A stretch of 64,000 bases of DNA from an uncultured Alphaproteobacteria bacterium (GTDB taxonomy: Bacteria; Pseudomonadota; Alphaproteobacteria; RF32; CAG-239). Numbering within the stretch: the first letter of the stretch is position 1; the number at the start of each line of letters is the position of its first letter. Positions 10,320 through 19,318 of this stretch are shown here, piece by piece. The notes beneath the pieces were generated by a model. The model saw only the letters and a list, made by a program, of their open reading frames with translations, was not told where the DNA came from and searched no databases. Made by a program: the position numbers and the translations under genes. The stretch spans positions 248,001-312,000 of the forward strand of contig CALXPL010000001.1 in the NCBI GenBank assembly GCA_944390275.1, read 5' to 3'.

Positions 10320-10348
10320 TTCAAATTAATTTATTATATTATTATAAG
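10320..10348 (+). promoter_or_regulatory. Weak candidate promoter of trxA
   Basis: TTCAAA (10320-10325), 17 bases, TATAAG (10343-10348), 27 bases before the trxA start. The gap is so AT-rich that chance matches are likely; a second overlapping TATAAC exists at 10349-10354. Confidence 0.35.
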
Positions 10349-10375
10349 TATAACTTGTTATGGAAGGTATAAACG

Positions 10376-10690
10376 ATGAAAGCAATTACAGACAGCGAAT
10401 TTGATGCAGAAGTCTTGAAAGCAAAAGGTTTGGTTTTGGTTGATTTTTGGGCTGAATGGTGTGGCCCTTGTCGTCAACTCATTCCTATATTGGATGAAAT
10501 TTCTAAAGAAATGGGTGATAAAGTTAAAATTTGTAAAGTTAATGTTGATGAATCTCCTGACAAAGCTGCAGATTTAGGTATCCGGAGTATTCCTTCTGTT
10601 TTCTTGTTTAAAGATGGTAAACAAATTGATGTTAAAGTTGGTTTAAATTCTAAATCAACATTAGTTTCATGGATTGAAGCAAATATGTAG
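10376..10690 (+). CDS. trxA: Thioredoxin 1
   Basis: Small cytosolic dithiol-disulfide oxidoreductase. The 104 residues show the thioredoxin fold order with the active site VDFWAEWCGPCRQLIPILDE (WCGPC at about 28-32) and the cis-Pro region IRSIPSVFLFKDGKQI. GGAAGG precedes the ATG. It directly follows addA, an arrangement seen in other alphaproteobacteria, and is closed by an intrinsic terminator. Confidence 0.97.
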   Translation: MKAITDSEFDAEVLKAKGLVLVDFWAEWCGPCRQLIPILDEISKEMGDKVKICKVNVDESPDKAADLGIRSIPSVFLFKDGKQIDVKVGLNSKSTLVSWIEANM

Positions 10691-10711
10691 TTTTATTTAT
10701 GTTAGAAAAAG

Positions 10712-10738
10712 GGAATCGTGAAAACGGTTCCTTTTTTT
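10712..10738 (+). terminator. Rho-independent terminator after trxA
   Basis: GGAATCG (10712-10718) pairs with CGGTTCC (10725-10731; one G-U) across a 6-base loop and is followed by seven T. The A-rich 5' flank may let it serve the convergent hemW transcript too. Confidence 0.85.
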
Positions 10739-11849
10739 ATCGTATTAATTCTTGTAAAATTGTATTCATTACCGGCAATCCTTTACGCGTTAGATAAATT
10801 TTGTTGGATGTGCTTCTTATAAATTTTAATCTTTCTAATTCTTGTTTTTGGGTTGGGTTAATTACTTGTTCCAATTTTATTCCACATTTTTTTTCAAAAT
10901 TATCATATGTAATGCCTTGTTTGAGGCGTAATCCGGTTATGAGTAGTTCTTCGGCTCTTTCTTCTGGTGTTAATTCTTCTAAATTGCAGCGGTATGTTGT
11001 GGCATAGATGTGTGTTTGTGTTTTTATTCTTCCATGTGCTGATGGACCTATTCCTATATAGTTGTTTCCTTGCCAATAGAGTAAATTGTGTTTCGATTCA
11101 TATTGGGGTTGGGCGTAATTTGATACTTCATAGTGTTTATAATTTTGTTTTTTTAGATAATTATTTGTAAAATTAAATAATTGTCTTGCCGTTTGTTCAT
11201 CAAGAGTTTGTATTTGCTTTTTGGCAAATGTTGTTCCTTCTTCAATGGTTAATTGATATAAAGATAAATGTTTAAAACCAAAATTAGCGGCTTGTTCCAG
11301 TTCTTTTTCCCATGTACTAAGTTTTTGTTCCGGACGGGCATAAATTAAGTCCATTGAATGATTTTCAAATGTTTGTAATACCGTATCAATACTTTTAAGA
11401 GCATCCGTTAAACTATGTGTTCTTCCCAGAAATCGTAAATCTTGCTCATTTAGGGCTTGGACTCCTAGAGAAAGGCGATTGATCCCTGCTCGTTTTAAAT
11501 CTTTAAATAGATTTTTTTTATCAGTATTGGGATTGGCTTCTAGCGAGATTTCGATGTTTTTTTGCGTGTGCCATGTTTTTATAATATGGTTGATGATTTT
11601 TTCTATTAACAGCGGAGAAATTAATGATGGTGTGCCTCCGCCAAAAAAAATGCTGCTTACGGTTTCTGTTGATGTTAATTGATGATAAAAATTAAGTTCT
11701 TTGATGTAATCATCAATAATGTTCTCTTGGTTAATATCTTTTCTAACCTGGCTATAAAAATCGCAATAAGGGCATTTTGAGATACAATATGGCCAATGGA
11801 TGTATATTCCAAATGGTGTTGTTCCTTTTATGCCCTTATTTCTTATCAT
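10737..11849 (-). CDS. hemW: Radical SAM heme chaperone HemW (CPO3/HemN-like)
   Basis: Member of the HemW family, which binds heme and an Fe4S4 cluster and is thought to insert heme into respiratory enzymes. The radical-SAM motif CISKCPYC (CxxxCxxC) appears within about 20 residues of the start in GIYIHWPYC. FFGGGTPSLI, SLEANPNT and LSLGVQALN follow in the expected order. In frame, an upstream ATG at 11909 would overlap hslU by 59 bases; I take ATG 11849, one base after the hslU stop, because HemW proteins begin just before the IHWPYC motif. There is no strong Shine-Dalgarno, so coupling to hslU translation is likely. The C-terminal HemN domain is complete. Confidence 0.9.
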   Translation of the reverse strand: MIRNKGIKGTTPFGIYIHWPYCISKCPYCDFYSQVRKDINQENIIDDYIKELNFYHQLTSTETVSSIFFGGGTPSLISPLLIEKIINHIIKTWHTQKNIEISLEANPNTDKKNLFKDLKRAGINRLSLGVQALNEQDLRFLGRTHSLTDALKSIDTVLQTFENHSMDLIYARPEQKLSTWEKELEQAANFGFKHLSLYQLTIEEGTTFAKKQIQTLDEQTARQLFNFTNNYLKKQNYKHYEVSNYAQPQYESKHNLLYWQGNNYIGIGPSAHGRIKTQTHIYATTYRCNLEELTPEERAEELLITGLRLKQGITYDNFEKKCGIKLEQVINPTQKQELERLKFIRSTSNKIYLTRKGLPVMNTILQELIR

Positions 11850-11850
11850 T

Positions 11851-13164
11851 TTAGAGTATGAATTTTGATAAATCAGATGCTTCAGTATATTTATGAAGTT
11901 TTTCTTCAACCATTTCTGCAGTTATGACTTCTGTTTCTCCGCTTCTGTCTGATGCCGTAAAACTAATATCTTCCAGTAAGATTTCCAGTACTGTATGTAA
12001 TCTTCTTGCTCCGATGTTTTCAATGTTTTCATTGATGGCAACGGCTATATCAGCAATTTTATCAATTGCTTGAGGCGCAAATTCTAATTTGAAATTTTCT
12101 GTTCCTAAAAGGGCTACATATTGTTCAATTAAATTTGCTTCCGGTTCTGTTAAAATTTTGATAAAATCATCGTGGGTTAGTGCTTTTAATTCTACTCGTA
12201 TCGGAAGTCTTCCTTGTAATTCCGGTAATAAATCTGAAGGTTTTGAAACATGAAATGCTCCCGAGCAGATAAATAAAATGTGATCTGTTTTTACGGCTCC
12301 ATACTTGGTATTGACGGTTGTTCCTTCAATTAAAGGTAGGAGGTCTCTTTGTACTCCTTCTCGAGATACATCTCCCCCTCTACGGTCATCTTTGCCGCAA
12401 ATCTTATCAATTTCATCAATAAAAACAATACCATCATTTTCTACGGATTTTATTGCTTGGCTGATGATTTTGTCGTTATCTAAAAGTTTATCACTTTCCT
12501 CTTCAATAACGGCTTTTAATGCATCGGAGACTTTCATTTTTTTTGTTTTATATTTATCTCCAAATGGTTTGCCGATTAAATCACCAAGGCTTATCATACC
12601 CATTTGTGCTCCGGGAATCCCTGGAATATCTATTGTGGGCATGCTATTATTACCGTTATCTATCAGGTTAATTTCAATTTCTTTATCATTGAGCTGTTCG
12701 CTACGTAGCATTTCTTTGAATTTTTGTTTTGTTTCTTCGCTGGCATTTGTTCCGACAAGAGCTTCCAGTACGCGTTCCTCTGCACTGGTTTCTGCTTTTG
12801 TCTCTACTTTTTTGCGCATCTCTATTTTTGTGCTGTGTATTGCTATTTCAACCAAATCTCGTATAATTGATTCTACGTCTCTGCCAACATAGCCGATTTC
12901 TGTGAATTTTGTGGCTTCAACTTTTATAAACGGAGCTTTTACGAGTTTGGCTAAACGACGCGAAATTTCAGTTTTTCCAACGCCGGTCGGGCCTACCATG
13001 AGAATATTTTTGGGAACAATTTCTTCTCGTAACTGTTCTGATAATTGCATACGACGCCAACGATTGCGTAACGCAATTGCTACGGCTTTTTTGGCTTCTT
13101 GTTGACCAACAATAAAACGATCGAGTTCTGATACGATTTCTCTTGGACTGAAGTTTGCTGTCAT
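11851..13164 (-). CDS. hslU: ATP-dependent protease ATPase subunit HslU
   Basis: AAA+ unfoldase that feeds substrates to HslV. The 437 residues include the N-terminal [20 protein letters not shown], Walker [11 protein letters not shown] (about 58-67), the pore-loop region ([20 protein letters not shown]), an I-domain insertion, Walker [11 protein letters not shown] (about 245-254), sensor region [12 protein letters not shown], and the C-terminal DLSKFIL tail that activates HslV. Nine bases separate it from hslV upstream, so the two form one operon, with hemW downstream. Confidence 0.97.
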   Translation of the reverse strand: MTANFSPREIVSELDRFIVGQQEAKKAVAIALRNRWRRMQLSEQLREEIVPKNILMVGPTGVGKTEISRRLAKLVKAPFIKVEATKFTEIGYVGRDVESIIRDLVEIAIHSTKIEMRKKVETKAETSAEERVLEALVGTNASEETKQKFKEMLRSEQLNDKEIEINLIDNGNNSMPTIDIPGIPGAQMGMISLGDLIGKPFGDKYKTKKMKVSDALKAVIEEESDKLLDNDKIISQAIKSVENDGIVFIDEIDKICGKDDRRGGDVSREGVQRDLLPLIEGTTVNTKYGAVKTDHILFICSGAFHVSKPSDLLPELQGRLPIRVELKALTHDDFIKILTEPEANLIEQYVALLGTENFKLEFAPQAIDKIADIAVAINENIENIGARRLHTVLEILLEDISFTASDRSGETEVITAEMVEEKLHKYTEASDLSKFIL

Positions 13165-13173
13165 CTTTTTTAC

Positions 13174-13695
13174 CTATATTTTTTCAATAATTACATTGTG
13201 GTTTGTATATACATCAATATCTCCGGCAATTTTCATTGCTTTTTGAATTATGTCTTCTAAACTCAAATTAGGAATATCATAAAGTGCTTTGGCTGCAGCC
13301 ATGGCATAATTGCCCCCTGAGCCGATACCGATAATTCCGTCATCCGGTTCCATAACTTCTCCCGTGCCGGATATGACTAATGAGATATCTTTGTCTGCTA
13401 CAATCATGAACGCTTGAAGTTGGCGCAAATATTTATCCATCCTCCAGTCTTTTGCTAAAGCAACGGCGGCTCTTTTTAGTTGATAGGCGTTTTTTTCTAA
13501 TTTTTCTTCCAATCTTTCAATTAATGTTATGCCATCTGCAGCCGCTCCTGCGAATCCGGCAATGATGTTACCGTTGCCAATCCGTCGAACTTTGACAGAG
13601 TGTGATTTAAATACAATAGCTTCTCCCAGAGTTGCTTGTCCGTCTCCGGCCATTACAACTTTTCCTTCTTTTCTAACGCAAAGTATTGTGGTCAT
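13174..13695 (-). CDS. hslV: ATP-dependent protease peptidase subunit HslV
   Basis: N-terminal-nucleophile threonine peptidase of the HslUV proteasome-like complex. After Met comes T-T-I-L-C-V, so the mature chain starts with the catalytic Thr. [18 protein letters not shown] and [15 protein letters not shown] are typical. At 173 residues it has family length. It heads the hslV-hslU-hemW operon and is preceded by a sigma32-like promoter. Confidence 0.97.
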   Translation of the reverse strand: MTTILCVRKEGKVVMAGDGQATLGEAIVFKSHSVKVRRIGNGNIIAGFAGAAADGITLIERLEEKLEKNAYQLKRAAVALAKDWRMDKYLRQLQAFMIVADKDISLVISGTGEVMEPDDGIIGIGSGGNYAMAAAKALYDIPNLSLEDIIQKAMKIAGDIDVYTNHNVIIEKI

Positions 13696-13724
13696 GTCTT
13701 TTCCTTAATTAATAAACGTATTGT

Positions 13725-13755
13725 TTATTTAGGTTTTTATTTGTTTTATTGCAAG
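13725..13755 (-). promoter_or_regulatory. Candidate sigma32 (heat-shock) promoter of hslVU-hemW
   Basis: On the minus strand CTTG (13755-13752) is followed after 18 bases by CCTAAATAA (13733-13725), close to the alphaproteobacterial RpoH form CTTG-N17/18-CYTATNT with one mismatch. The same bases also read as a sigma70-like TTGCAA-17-TAAATA. hslVU is a heat-shock operon in related bacteria, which favours the RpoH reading. Confidence 0.5.
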
Positions 13756-13844
13756 TCCTTTATTATTTTATTTTTGTTTTCAATATTTGTTAAGGGCTGT
13801 TGGTGTATGTTAATATATCTTTTGGATTTGTATATGAGTTACTT

Positions 13845-15146
13845 ATGAAAAATAAATGGCTAAAAGCGTTATCGGTATATAATGATCGTCGTATGTTGAT
13901 TATGTTGGGGTTGGGATTTTCCAGCGGTTTCCCCTTGCTCCTTGTTTTGGGTACGCTTAATTTATGGCTTGATGCTTCCGGCATTTCTTATGCCTTAATC
14001 GGTGCCTTTTCTCTTGTTAAAACGCCTTATAGTTTTAAATGGATGTGGTCTCCTATTGTGGATAGAGTTCGTCTGCCTTTTTTTGAACGTTTTGGTCGTC
14101 GTCGCGGGTGGGCTTTGTTTACGCAACTTATTATGATGTTTTCTATTTGGGGTATGTCAACAATTAGTCCCGCAGAACATACTTGTTGGTTAGCGGCTAT
14201 GGCTGTGTTTGTTACGATAGCTTCTGCTTCTCAAGACATTGTTCTTGATGCTTTTCGAATCGAAAGTTTTCGTGATAATGAACAAGGGGCAGGTGCTGCT
14301 ATTTTTGTTTTAGGTTATCGGTTAGGTATGCTCTTTTCCGGTGCTGTCGCTTTATGGTTGGCTGCTTATATGAGTTGGAATCAAGTTTATTTTATTATGG
14401 GCTTTGGGGCTTTGGTTGGTATTATTACCGTTTTATGTTCTAAAGAGCCTGTTAAAGACAGACGCTATAAAGAACCTGAATTGAAGGGAAATTTTTCTCA
14501 AAGAGTAAAACGTTTTATTGATAAGGCTGTTATTGAACCTTTTGCTGATTTTGTAAAAAGACCTAATTGGAAATTAATATTATTATTTGTTTTTCTTTAT
14601 CGCATGAGTGATGCTTATATGGGACCAATGGCAAATGTTTTTTATGTTAAAATGGGCTTTTCTACTTTAGAAATAGCTTCAATCAGTAAATTGTTCGGTA
14701 TGGCGGCGACTATTTTGGGGGGAATCGTCGGTGGAATTGTTGTGAATCGTTTTGGTATTATGAAGTCTTTGTGGATTTGCGGAGTTTTACAAGGGTTAAC
14801 GACTTTAGTTTTTGTTGTGCAGGCTTATGCCGGACATAATATTTATGTTTTGATTGGTTGTATTTCTTTAGATAATATTTCCGGAGGAATGTGTGTGTCT
14901 GCCTTTGTGGCTTATATGTCTTCTCTGTGCAATGTTGCTTATACTGCAACACAATATGCATTATTGTCTTCTTTGATGAGTTTTGCTCGCGATGTTTGTG
15001 CGGCAACGTCAGGTCTTGTGGCTGCTTTGGTTTCTTGGGATGTTTTCTTTATTATTACTTCTTTAATGGTTCTTCCCGGATTGTTCGTTTTATACATTCT
15101 TCAGAGTAGAGAAGGGGAATTGTCTGCTAAAGTGAGGTTAAAATGA
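13845..15146 (+). CDS. ampG: AmpG-type MFS permease (muropeptide/peptidoglycan fragment importer)
   Basis: Inner-membrane major facilitator protein of about 433 residues with some 12-14 hydrophobic segments. The opening MLGLGFSSGFPLLLVLGTL and LDASGISYALIGAFSLVKTP, then KWMWSPIVDRV and FGRRRGWALFTQL, are the typical AmpG N-terminal pattern. ASASQDIVLDAFRIE is also characteristic. AmpG imports GlcNAc-anhydroMurNAc peptides for cell-wall recycling. A TTG at 13800 lies in frame, but ATG 13845 fits the family start. It overlaps the next, secreted-protein gene by the ATGA tetranucleotide. Confidence 0.85.
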   Translation: MKNKWLKALSVYNDRRMLIMLGLGFSSGFPLLLVLGTLNLWLDASGISYALIGAFSLVKTPYSFKWMWSPIVDRVRLPFFERFGRRRGWALFTQLIMMFSIWGMSTISPAEHTCWLAAMAVFVTIASASQDIVLDAFRIESFRDNEQGAGAAIFVLGYRLGMLFSGAVALWLAAYMSWNQVYFIMGFGALVGIITVLCSKEPVKDRRYKEPELKGNFSQRVKRFIDKAVIEPFADFVKRPNWKLILLFVFLYRMSDAYMGPMANVFYVKMGFSTLEIASISKLFGMAATILGGIVGGIVVNRFGIMKSLWICGVLQGLTTLVFVVQAYAGHNIYVLIGCISLDNISGGMCVSAFVAYMSSLCNVAYTATQYALLSSLMSFARDVCAATSGLVAALVSWDVFFIITSLMVLPGLFVLYILQSREGELSAKVRLK

Positions 15147-15628
15147 AAAAATTTTTGCTGATTTTTTTTCTTTGTGTTGTTCTCTTTTCTTCAAAAATTT
15201 GTTGGGCTGAACAGAAAAAAGATTTTTTTTCAGATAAATTTCCTTCTCAAAATAAGGAAGAAATTTTTGAGAATCTTTGGTTTTATGATACGCTATATAG
15301 TGTTGATAATCCTGATTTTGAATTAAAATTGCGTCCTTCTTCAATTTCATTTAAAAATACTTTAACAAAAAAGTGCCGCTTATTGCAAAATTTTGATACA
15401 AGAGTTGTGTATCGCTGCCTTCATGGAAATCTTAGTTATGGGGATTATTATACTTATCATATTTTTGTTTCTGCCGGACCAGATAATGAAGGGCGATGCC
15501 TTGTTCTCGGTGATACTTCCCTTTCTCCTGACAAACTTAATATTGGTCAAAATCCGGTTGTTTATTATTTTAAATCGGATGATTGTGGCGTTTATGAAGA
15601 TTTAACGGATTATTTTATTCGTTTTTAA
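15143..15628 (+). CDS. Secreted protein of unknown function, coupled to ampG
   Basis: 161 residues with a clear Sec signal peptide (MKKFLLIFFLCVVLFSSKIC, cleavage likely after CWA at about 22). The mature part, about 139 residues, is soluble and contains four Cys (KKCRLL, YRCLHG, GRCLVLGD, DDCGVY), an even number fitting periplasmic disulfides. I recognise no family. The ATGA overlap with ampG implies co-translation, so a role near peptidoglycan recycling is possible but only inferred. Confidence 0.75.
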   Translation: MKKFLLIFFLCVVLFSSKICWAEQKKDFFSDKFPSQNKEEIFENLWFYDTLYSVDNPDFELKLRPSSISFKNTLTKKCRLLQNFDTRVVYRCLHGNLSYGDYYTYHIFVSAGPDNEGRCLVLGDTSLSPDKLNIGQNPVVYYFKSDDCGVYEDLTDYFIRF

Positions 15629-15629
15629 T

Positions 15630-16403
15630 TTAGGCCTTATAAGGAAGTTTTGAGTATATAAAATCACTTAGCCAATTGGGAAGTATGGAACCAAACCATA
15701 CAATAAAACGCATCGGTGCCGGAAAGGCAATTATTCCTTTGTTTTGTTCTATTCCTTGTACAATGATTTTTGCGGCGTCCGGTGCTTCCATGAAAAAAGG
15801 CATGGGGCAAGTGTTTTGATCTGTAATGTGTGAACGAACGAATCCGGGACAGACAACATTAACATCAATGCCTTCCGGTTTTAGTCTTATGCGAAGGGCT
15901 TCACCATAGGCTTTAACAGCCGCTTTACTGGCACTGTATGACGGACAGGTATATAATCCATGGTATCCGGCCATAGAGCTTATTATTACAATTTTTTTGT
16001 TATTATTGCTTTCTTGTCGTTTTTTAAAAAGGGAAATCGTCGGAAGAATTGTGTGGAGTACTCCGTAAAGATTTGTATCAAAAGTTTTGTAGATAGATTC
16101 ATCATCTTCATTTATTGTTCCGATGCCGGCATTGGCAATAACAATATTTAGCGGGCTTTTGTTTTCACATTCTGTAATCCATTCGGACATGTCTTTTTTG
16201 TTGGTAACATCTATTATTTTAATTTCGCATTCTGCTCCTAAATCTATGCATCTTCTTTGTACGTCTTGCAGGCGTTCTTGATTCCTTCCGCTTAAATAAA
16301 GTTTTTGAGCCGATGTTTTGGCATATTGCAAAGCTAAAGCCTCTCCTATTCCACTTGATGCTCCGGTTATCAATATGTTTTGTGTGCGTTTTGATGTTGC
16401 CAT
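15630..16403 (-). CDS. Short-chain dehydrogenase/reductase (SDR)
   Basis: Classical SDR of 257 residues. The Rossmann glycine motif ITGASSGIGEAL is at about 12-23, NAGIG at about 90, and the catalytic Ser/Tyr/Lys set is ISSMAGYHGLYTCPSYSASKAA (Y-x-x-x-K) near 145-165. VCPGFVRSHITD follows as expected. The last 35 residues are hydrophobic (FIVWFGSILPNWLSDFIY), suggesting membrane contact. Substrate not predictable. It is convergent with the secreted-protein gene (one base between ends) and divergent from gmk. Confidence 0.88.
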   Translation of the reverse strand: MATSKRTQNILITGASSGIGEALALQYAKTSAQKLYLSGRNQERLQDVQRRCIDLGAECEIKIIDVTNKKDMSEWITECENKSPLNIVIANAGIGTINEDDESIYKTFDTNLYGVLHTILPTISLFKKRQESNNNKKIVIISSMAGYHGLYTCPSYSASKAAVKAYGEALRIRLKPEGIDVNVVCPGFVRSHITDQNTCPMPFFMEAPDAAKIIVQGIEQNKGIIAFPAPMRFIVWFGSILPNWLSDFIYSKLPYKA

Positions 16404-16507
16404 TTTTATTTTTCCTTATTAAACTTATTTTTGTTTTTATTTTATATAATATTTTTTTATAATGTAGTATTAAATTTTTTTTATGCATCTGTTTTCAGGA
16501 GGAAATC

Positions 16508-17170
16508 ATGAGTGATATTATTGATAAATTGAAAAAGGTTCGTCGTGGAGCGATGTTTATTATTGAAGGTCCTTCAGGAACAGGAAAAGGTGCCATTTGT
16601 AAAGAAATTTTAGCTCAAGATCCTCATATTAAGTTTTCTGTTTCAGCAACAACGCGTCCTCGTCGTGAAACTGAAGTTGAAGGTGTCGATTATTATTTTA
16701 TTACCGATGAACAATATGACAAACTTATAGAACAAGATGCTTTTTATGAATATGTTGATTCTCAATATGGAGCTCGTTATGGTACTCTTCGTTCTGAAGT
16801 AGATAGTTTTTTAAATGTTGGTGAAGATGTTCTTTTCGATATGGATTGGGTTGGAGCTCGCCAGATGAAGGCTAAAGCACCAAATGATGTCGTTACTATT
16901 TATATTTTGCCTCCTTCTTTTGCCGAATTAAAACGTCGTCTTTATGGAAGAGGTACGGATTCTGAAGAAGTTATTCAAAAAAGGATGAAACAGTTTACCG
17001 ATAAAGTCAGTCATTGGAATGAATTTGATTATGTTATTGTTAATGTTAATTTAGATGAAACGGTTTGCAAAGTGCAAAAAATTATTTCTGGAGAAAGAAT
17101 GAAGAGAGTTCGTCAAACGGGGCTGTCGGAGTTTGTTGACGAATTGCTTAAGGAAGCTCAGAATGACTAA
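16508..17170 (+). CDS. gmk: Guanylate kinase
   Basis: Phosphorylates GMP to GDP. P-loop IIEGPSGTGKGAI lies at about 18-30 and the GMP-binding SVSATTRPRRETEVEGVDYY at about 43-62, with YGTLRSEV further on. 220 residues. The ATG is preceded by a near-perfect AGGAGG (16498-16503), one of the strongest ribosome-binding sites in the window. It shares its last 8 bases with the Nudix gene. Confidence 0.97.
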   Translation: MSDIIDKLKKVRRGAMFIIEGPSGTGKGAICKEILAQDPHIKFSVSATTRPRRETEVEGVDYYFITDEQYDKLIEQDAFYEYVDSQYGARYGTLRSEVDSFLNVGEDVLFDMDWVGARQMKAKAPNDVVTIYILPPSFAELKRRLYGRGTDSEEVIQKRMKQFTDKVSHWNEFDYVIVNVNLDETVCKVQKIISGERMKRVRQTGLSEFVDELLKEAQND

Positions 17171-17651
17171 AGTTTTTTATAGTCGATACGGAAGAAAAAA
17201 ATATGTCGATGATGTTGTTCCTATTGTAAAAAAAGGTTATTTTGCTGTTTTGTTGAAAGATAAGCATTTATTATTAACTTATCCTCCTCATGTTGAAATT
17301 CCTGAGTTACCAGGGGGCGAAGTTAATCGTAATGAAAATTTTCGCGATTGCTTGTTTCGTAAATTGTATGAAGAAACGGGTTTTGATTTTATGCTTGATA
17401 AAGGGATTAAGAGATTTGAGCAAACAGTTAATTATTTTGACGAGACAGAAAAATCTTGGGATGTTTGTTTTGTTTATAATCAAACTTTTCTACTCTACGA
17501 TGCTAATAATTATGCTTTCGATATTCATGTTCCTAAGTGGAAAACTCCTGAAAATGGTTATGCGGAATGGGTGAATTTAGATGATTTGTTAAGTGAAAAA
17601 ACAAAGTTGAATTATTTTCATCTCTTAGCTTTAAAAAAGCTGTTTTCTTAA
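17163..17651 (+). CDS. Nudix hydrolase
   Basis: 162 residues. The Nudix box spans GEVNRNENFRDCLFRKLYEE followed by TGF. It fits G-x5-E-x7-R-E-U-x-E-E-x-G-U except that Lys replaces the Glu after Arg; both metal-binding Glu of the EE pair remain. Substrate unknown; NDP-sugar or nucleotide pyrophosphatase are possibilities. ATG 17163 overlaps the gmk end by 8 bases and has AAGGAAG upstream inside gmk, so it is coupled to gmk. Confidence 0.85.
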   Translation: MTKVFYSRYGRKKYVDDVVPIVKKGYFAVLLKDKHLLLTYPPHVEIPELPGGEVNRNENFRDCLFRKLYEETGFDFMLDKGIKRFEQTVNYFDETEKSWDVCFVYNQTFLLYDANNYAFDIHVPKWKTPENGYAEWVNLDDLLSEKTKLNYFHLLALKKLFS

Positions 17652-17655
17652 TTGT

Positions 17656-18225
17656 TTATTGAGAAATTAACTCTTTTCTTTGTTGCTTGCTCATTGCTTT
17701 GTAAACTTTTGCTGCGTTTTCTTTTGCGTTTGGAACTTTTAATTTTTCAGCTCTTTTGTAAAGTTTAAAGGCTTTAATTAAATTTGGTTTAACACCTATA
17801 CCTTTGGCATAAATATAGGCATAAATTTCAAGAGCTTGCGTATCGTTTTTTTGAATTCTTTTTTCTATTTCTTTAAGTTCAACCGCAGTGACACGACCTT
17901 TTTTGACTGTTTCTATCGTTTGTTGCCATTGTTGTTGTTGTAAAGTCTCTTCAAGTTCTTTTTGCTTCCTTTTATTCTCGAAATCAATTATTTCATTATT
18001 GCCGGTTATGGGGATTAAAGGTGTCTTTTCTTTGATTTGTTTTATTGTTGTGTCATCTAAAAGGAAATCAGGTGTTGTGCGATTTTTTACAAATAACGGC
18101 AAATAACCACTATTGTCTTCTCGGACAATATCTCTATACAGCTCATCAAGGCTTGTTGCATGAACCGGTATGGCTAGGTTTAGGCTTAGCAGAAAGATAA
18201 CAATAAAAATTTTGCTGTTTATCAT
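17656..18225 (-). CDS. Secreted Sel1-like repeat protein
   Basis: 189 residues: signal peptide (hydrophobic 5-20, cleavage after VHA at about 23), a middle charged/Gln-rich helix (LEETLQQQQWQQTIETVKKG), and a C-terminal Sel1-like repeat pair (ALEIYAYIYAKGIGVKPNLI then AFKLYKRAEKL). Sel1 repeats are protein-protein interaction solenoids, here probably periplasmic. No clear Shine-Dalgarno precedes the ATG. Its end is only 4 bases from the convergent Nudix stop. Partner unknown. Confidence 0.75.
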   Translation of the reverse strand: MINSKIFIVIFLLSLNLAIPVHATSLDELYRDIVREDNSGYLPLFVKNRTTPDFLLDDTTIKQIKEKTPLIPITGNNEIIDFENKRKQKELEETLQQQQWQQTIETVKKGRVTAVELKEIEKRIQKNDTQALEIYAYIYAKGIGVKPNLIKAFKLYKRAEKLKVPNAKENAAKVYKAMSKQQRKELISQ

Positions 18226-18320
18226 TTTTTTATTATTTAAACTTAAGATTAGTTTTATATTAACAGTGATGTCGAAAAAAATAAACTTTTTTTATGTTTT
18301 ATGAACAGTCAGAGGATTTT

Positions 18321-19247
18321 ATGGGAAAGATTTATAATTCTATTACGGAAATGGTTGGTCATACGCCTTTGTTGAGATTAAATCGTTTGGTTAAAAAATT
18401 TAAGTTGAAGAGCGAATTGTTGGGAAAATGTGAAGCCTATAATCCTTTCTTTTCTATTAAAGACCGTGTTGCTTTAAAAATGATTGAAGATGCTGAGAAA
18501 AAGGGATTGATAAATGATAGTACTGTTTTTTTGGAGGCAACTTCAGGTAATACGGGGATAGCTTTAGCGGCGCTTTGTGCTGCAAAAGGTTATAAATTAG
18601 TGATTACCATGCCTGAAAATATGAGTTCAGAAAGAATCAAACTGATGAAGCATTTTGGTGCTGAGGTTATTTTAACACCTAAAGAAGATGGTATGAATGG
18701 TTCAATAAAAAAAGCCGAACTTTTAGCGGAAAAAAATCCTAACGTTATTATGTTGAAGCAATTTGAAAATCAGGCAAATCCTGATGCTCATAAATTATCT
18801 ACCAGTGTTGAAATTTTAGAAGATACAGGAGGAAATGTCGATGTTCTTGTGGCTTCTGTCGGAACTGCCGGAACATTGATGGGAATTGCTTCTACTTTGA
18901 AAACATGTAATCCTGATTTGTATGTTGTTGCCGTTGAACCTGAAAAAAGTCCCGTTTTAAGCGGCGGTCAAACCGGAAACCATAAAATTCCCGGGATAGG
19001 AGCTGGATTTATTCCCCCTTTTTATGATGAAAAATTGGTTGATGAAGTTGTTCAAATACAAGACGACGAGGCTCTGAATATGACAAAAGAAGCAGCTCTA
19101 GAAGAAGGTTTGCCAATTGGTATTTCTGCCGGTGCGGCTTTGGCTGCCTCTATAAAAATTGCAAAAAAATCTGAATTTTTCGGTAAAACTATTGTGGTCA
19201 TTCTGCCTGATAGTGTTGAACGCTATTTATCTTTAGATTGGTTTTGA
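18321..19247 (+). CDS. cysK: Cysteine synthase (O-acetylserine sulfhydrylase)
   Basis: PLP enzyme making L-cysteine from O-acetylserine and sulfide. Signatures: MVGHTPLLRLN (about 10-20), NPFFSIKDRVA with the PLP Lys (about 42-52), EATSGNTGIALA, and SVGTAGTLMGIASTLK (phosphate loop). 308 residues. ATG 18321 has AGAGGA at proper distance; an upstream in-frame start at 18294 is unlikely. No cysE is adjacent. CysK and CysM are hard to separate by eye. Confidence 0.92.
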   Translation: MGKIYNSITEMVGHTPLLRLNRLVKKFKLKSELLGKCEAYNPFFSIKDRVALKMIEDAEKKGLINDSTVFLEATSGNTGIALAALCAAKGYKLVITMPENMSSERIKLMKHFGAEVILTPKEDGMNGSIKKAELLAEKNPNVIMLKQFENQANPDAHKLSTSVEILEDTGGNVDVLVASVGTAGTLMGIASTLKTCNPDLYVVAVEPEKSPVLSGGQTGNHKIPGIGAGFIPPFYDEKLVDEVVQIQDDEALNMTKEAALEEGLPIGISAGAALAASIKIAKKSEFFGKTIVVILPDSVERYLSLDWF

Positions 19248-19318
19248 TGTTAAAAAGTATTTGATAAAATTCTTGTTTTTGTTTATCTTTAAGCAAATTA
19301 ATAGGTGAAAGTAATATT

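Noticed and set aside
12305..12892. 195-codon open frame on the plus strand inside hslU
   Set aside because: It lies fully opposite the conserved hslU ATPase core, is Ser/Leu-rich without domain signs, and has no ribosome-binding site. It is an antisense shadow.
17163..17651. Nudix gene as a pseudogene because of the Lys in the Nudix box
   Set aside because: The frame is complete, the EE metal pair is present, and it is coupled to gmk. One substitution is not enough to call it dead.
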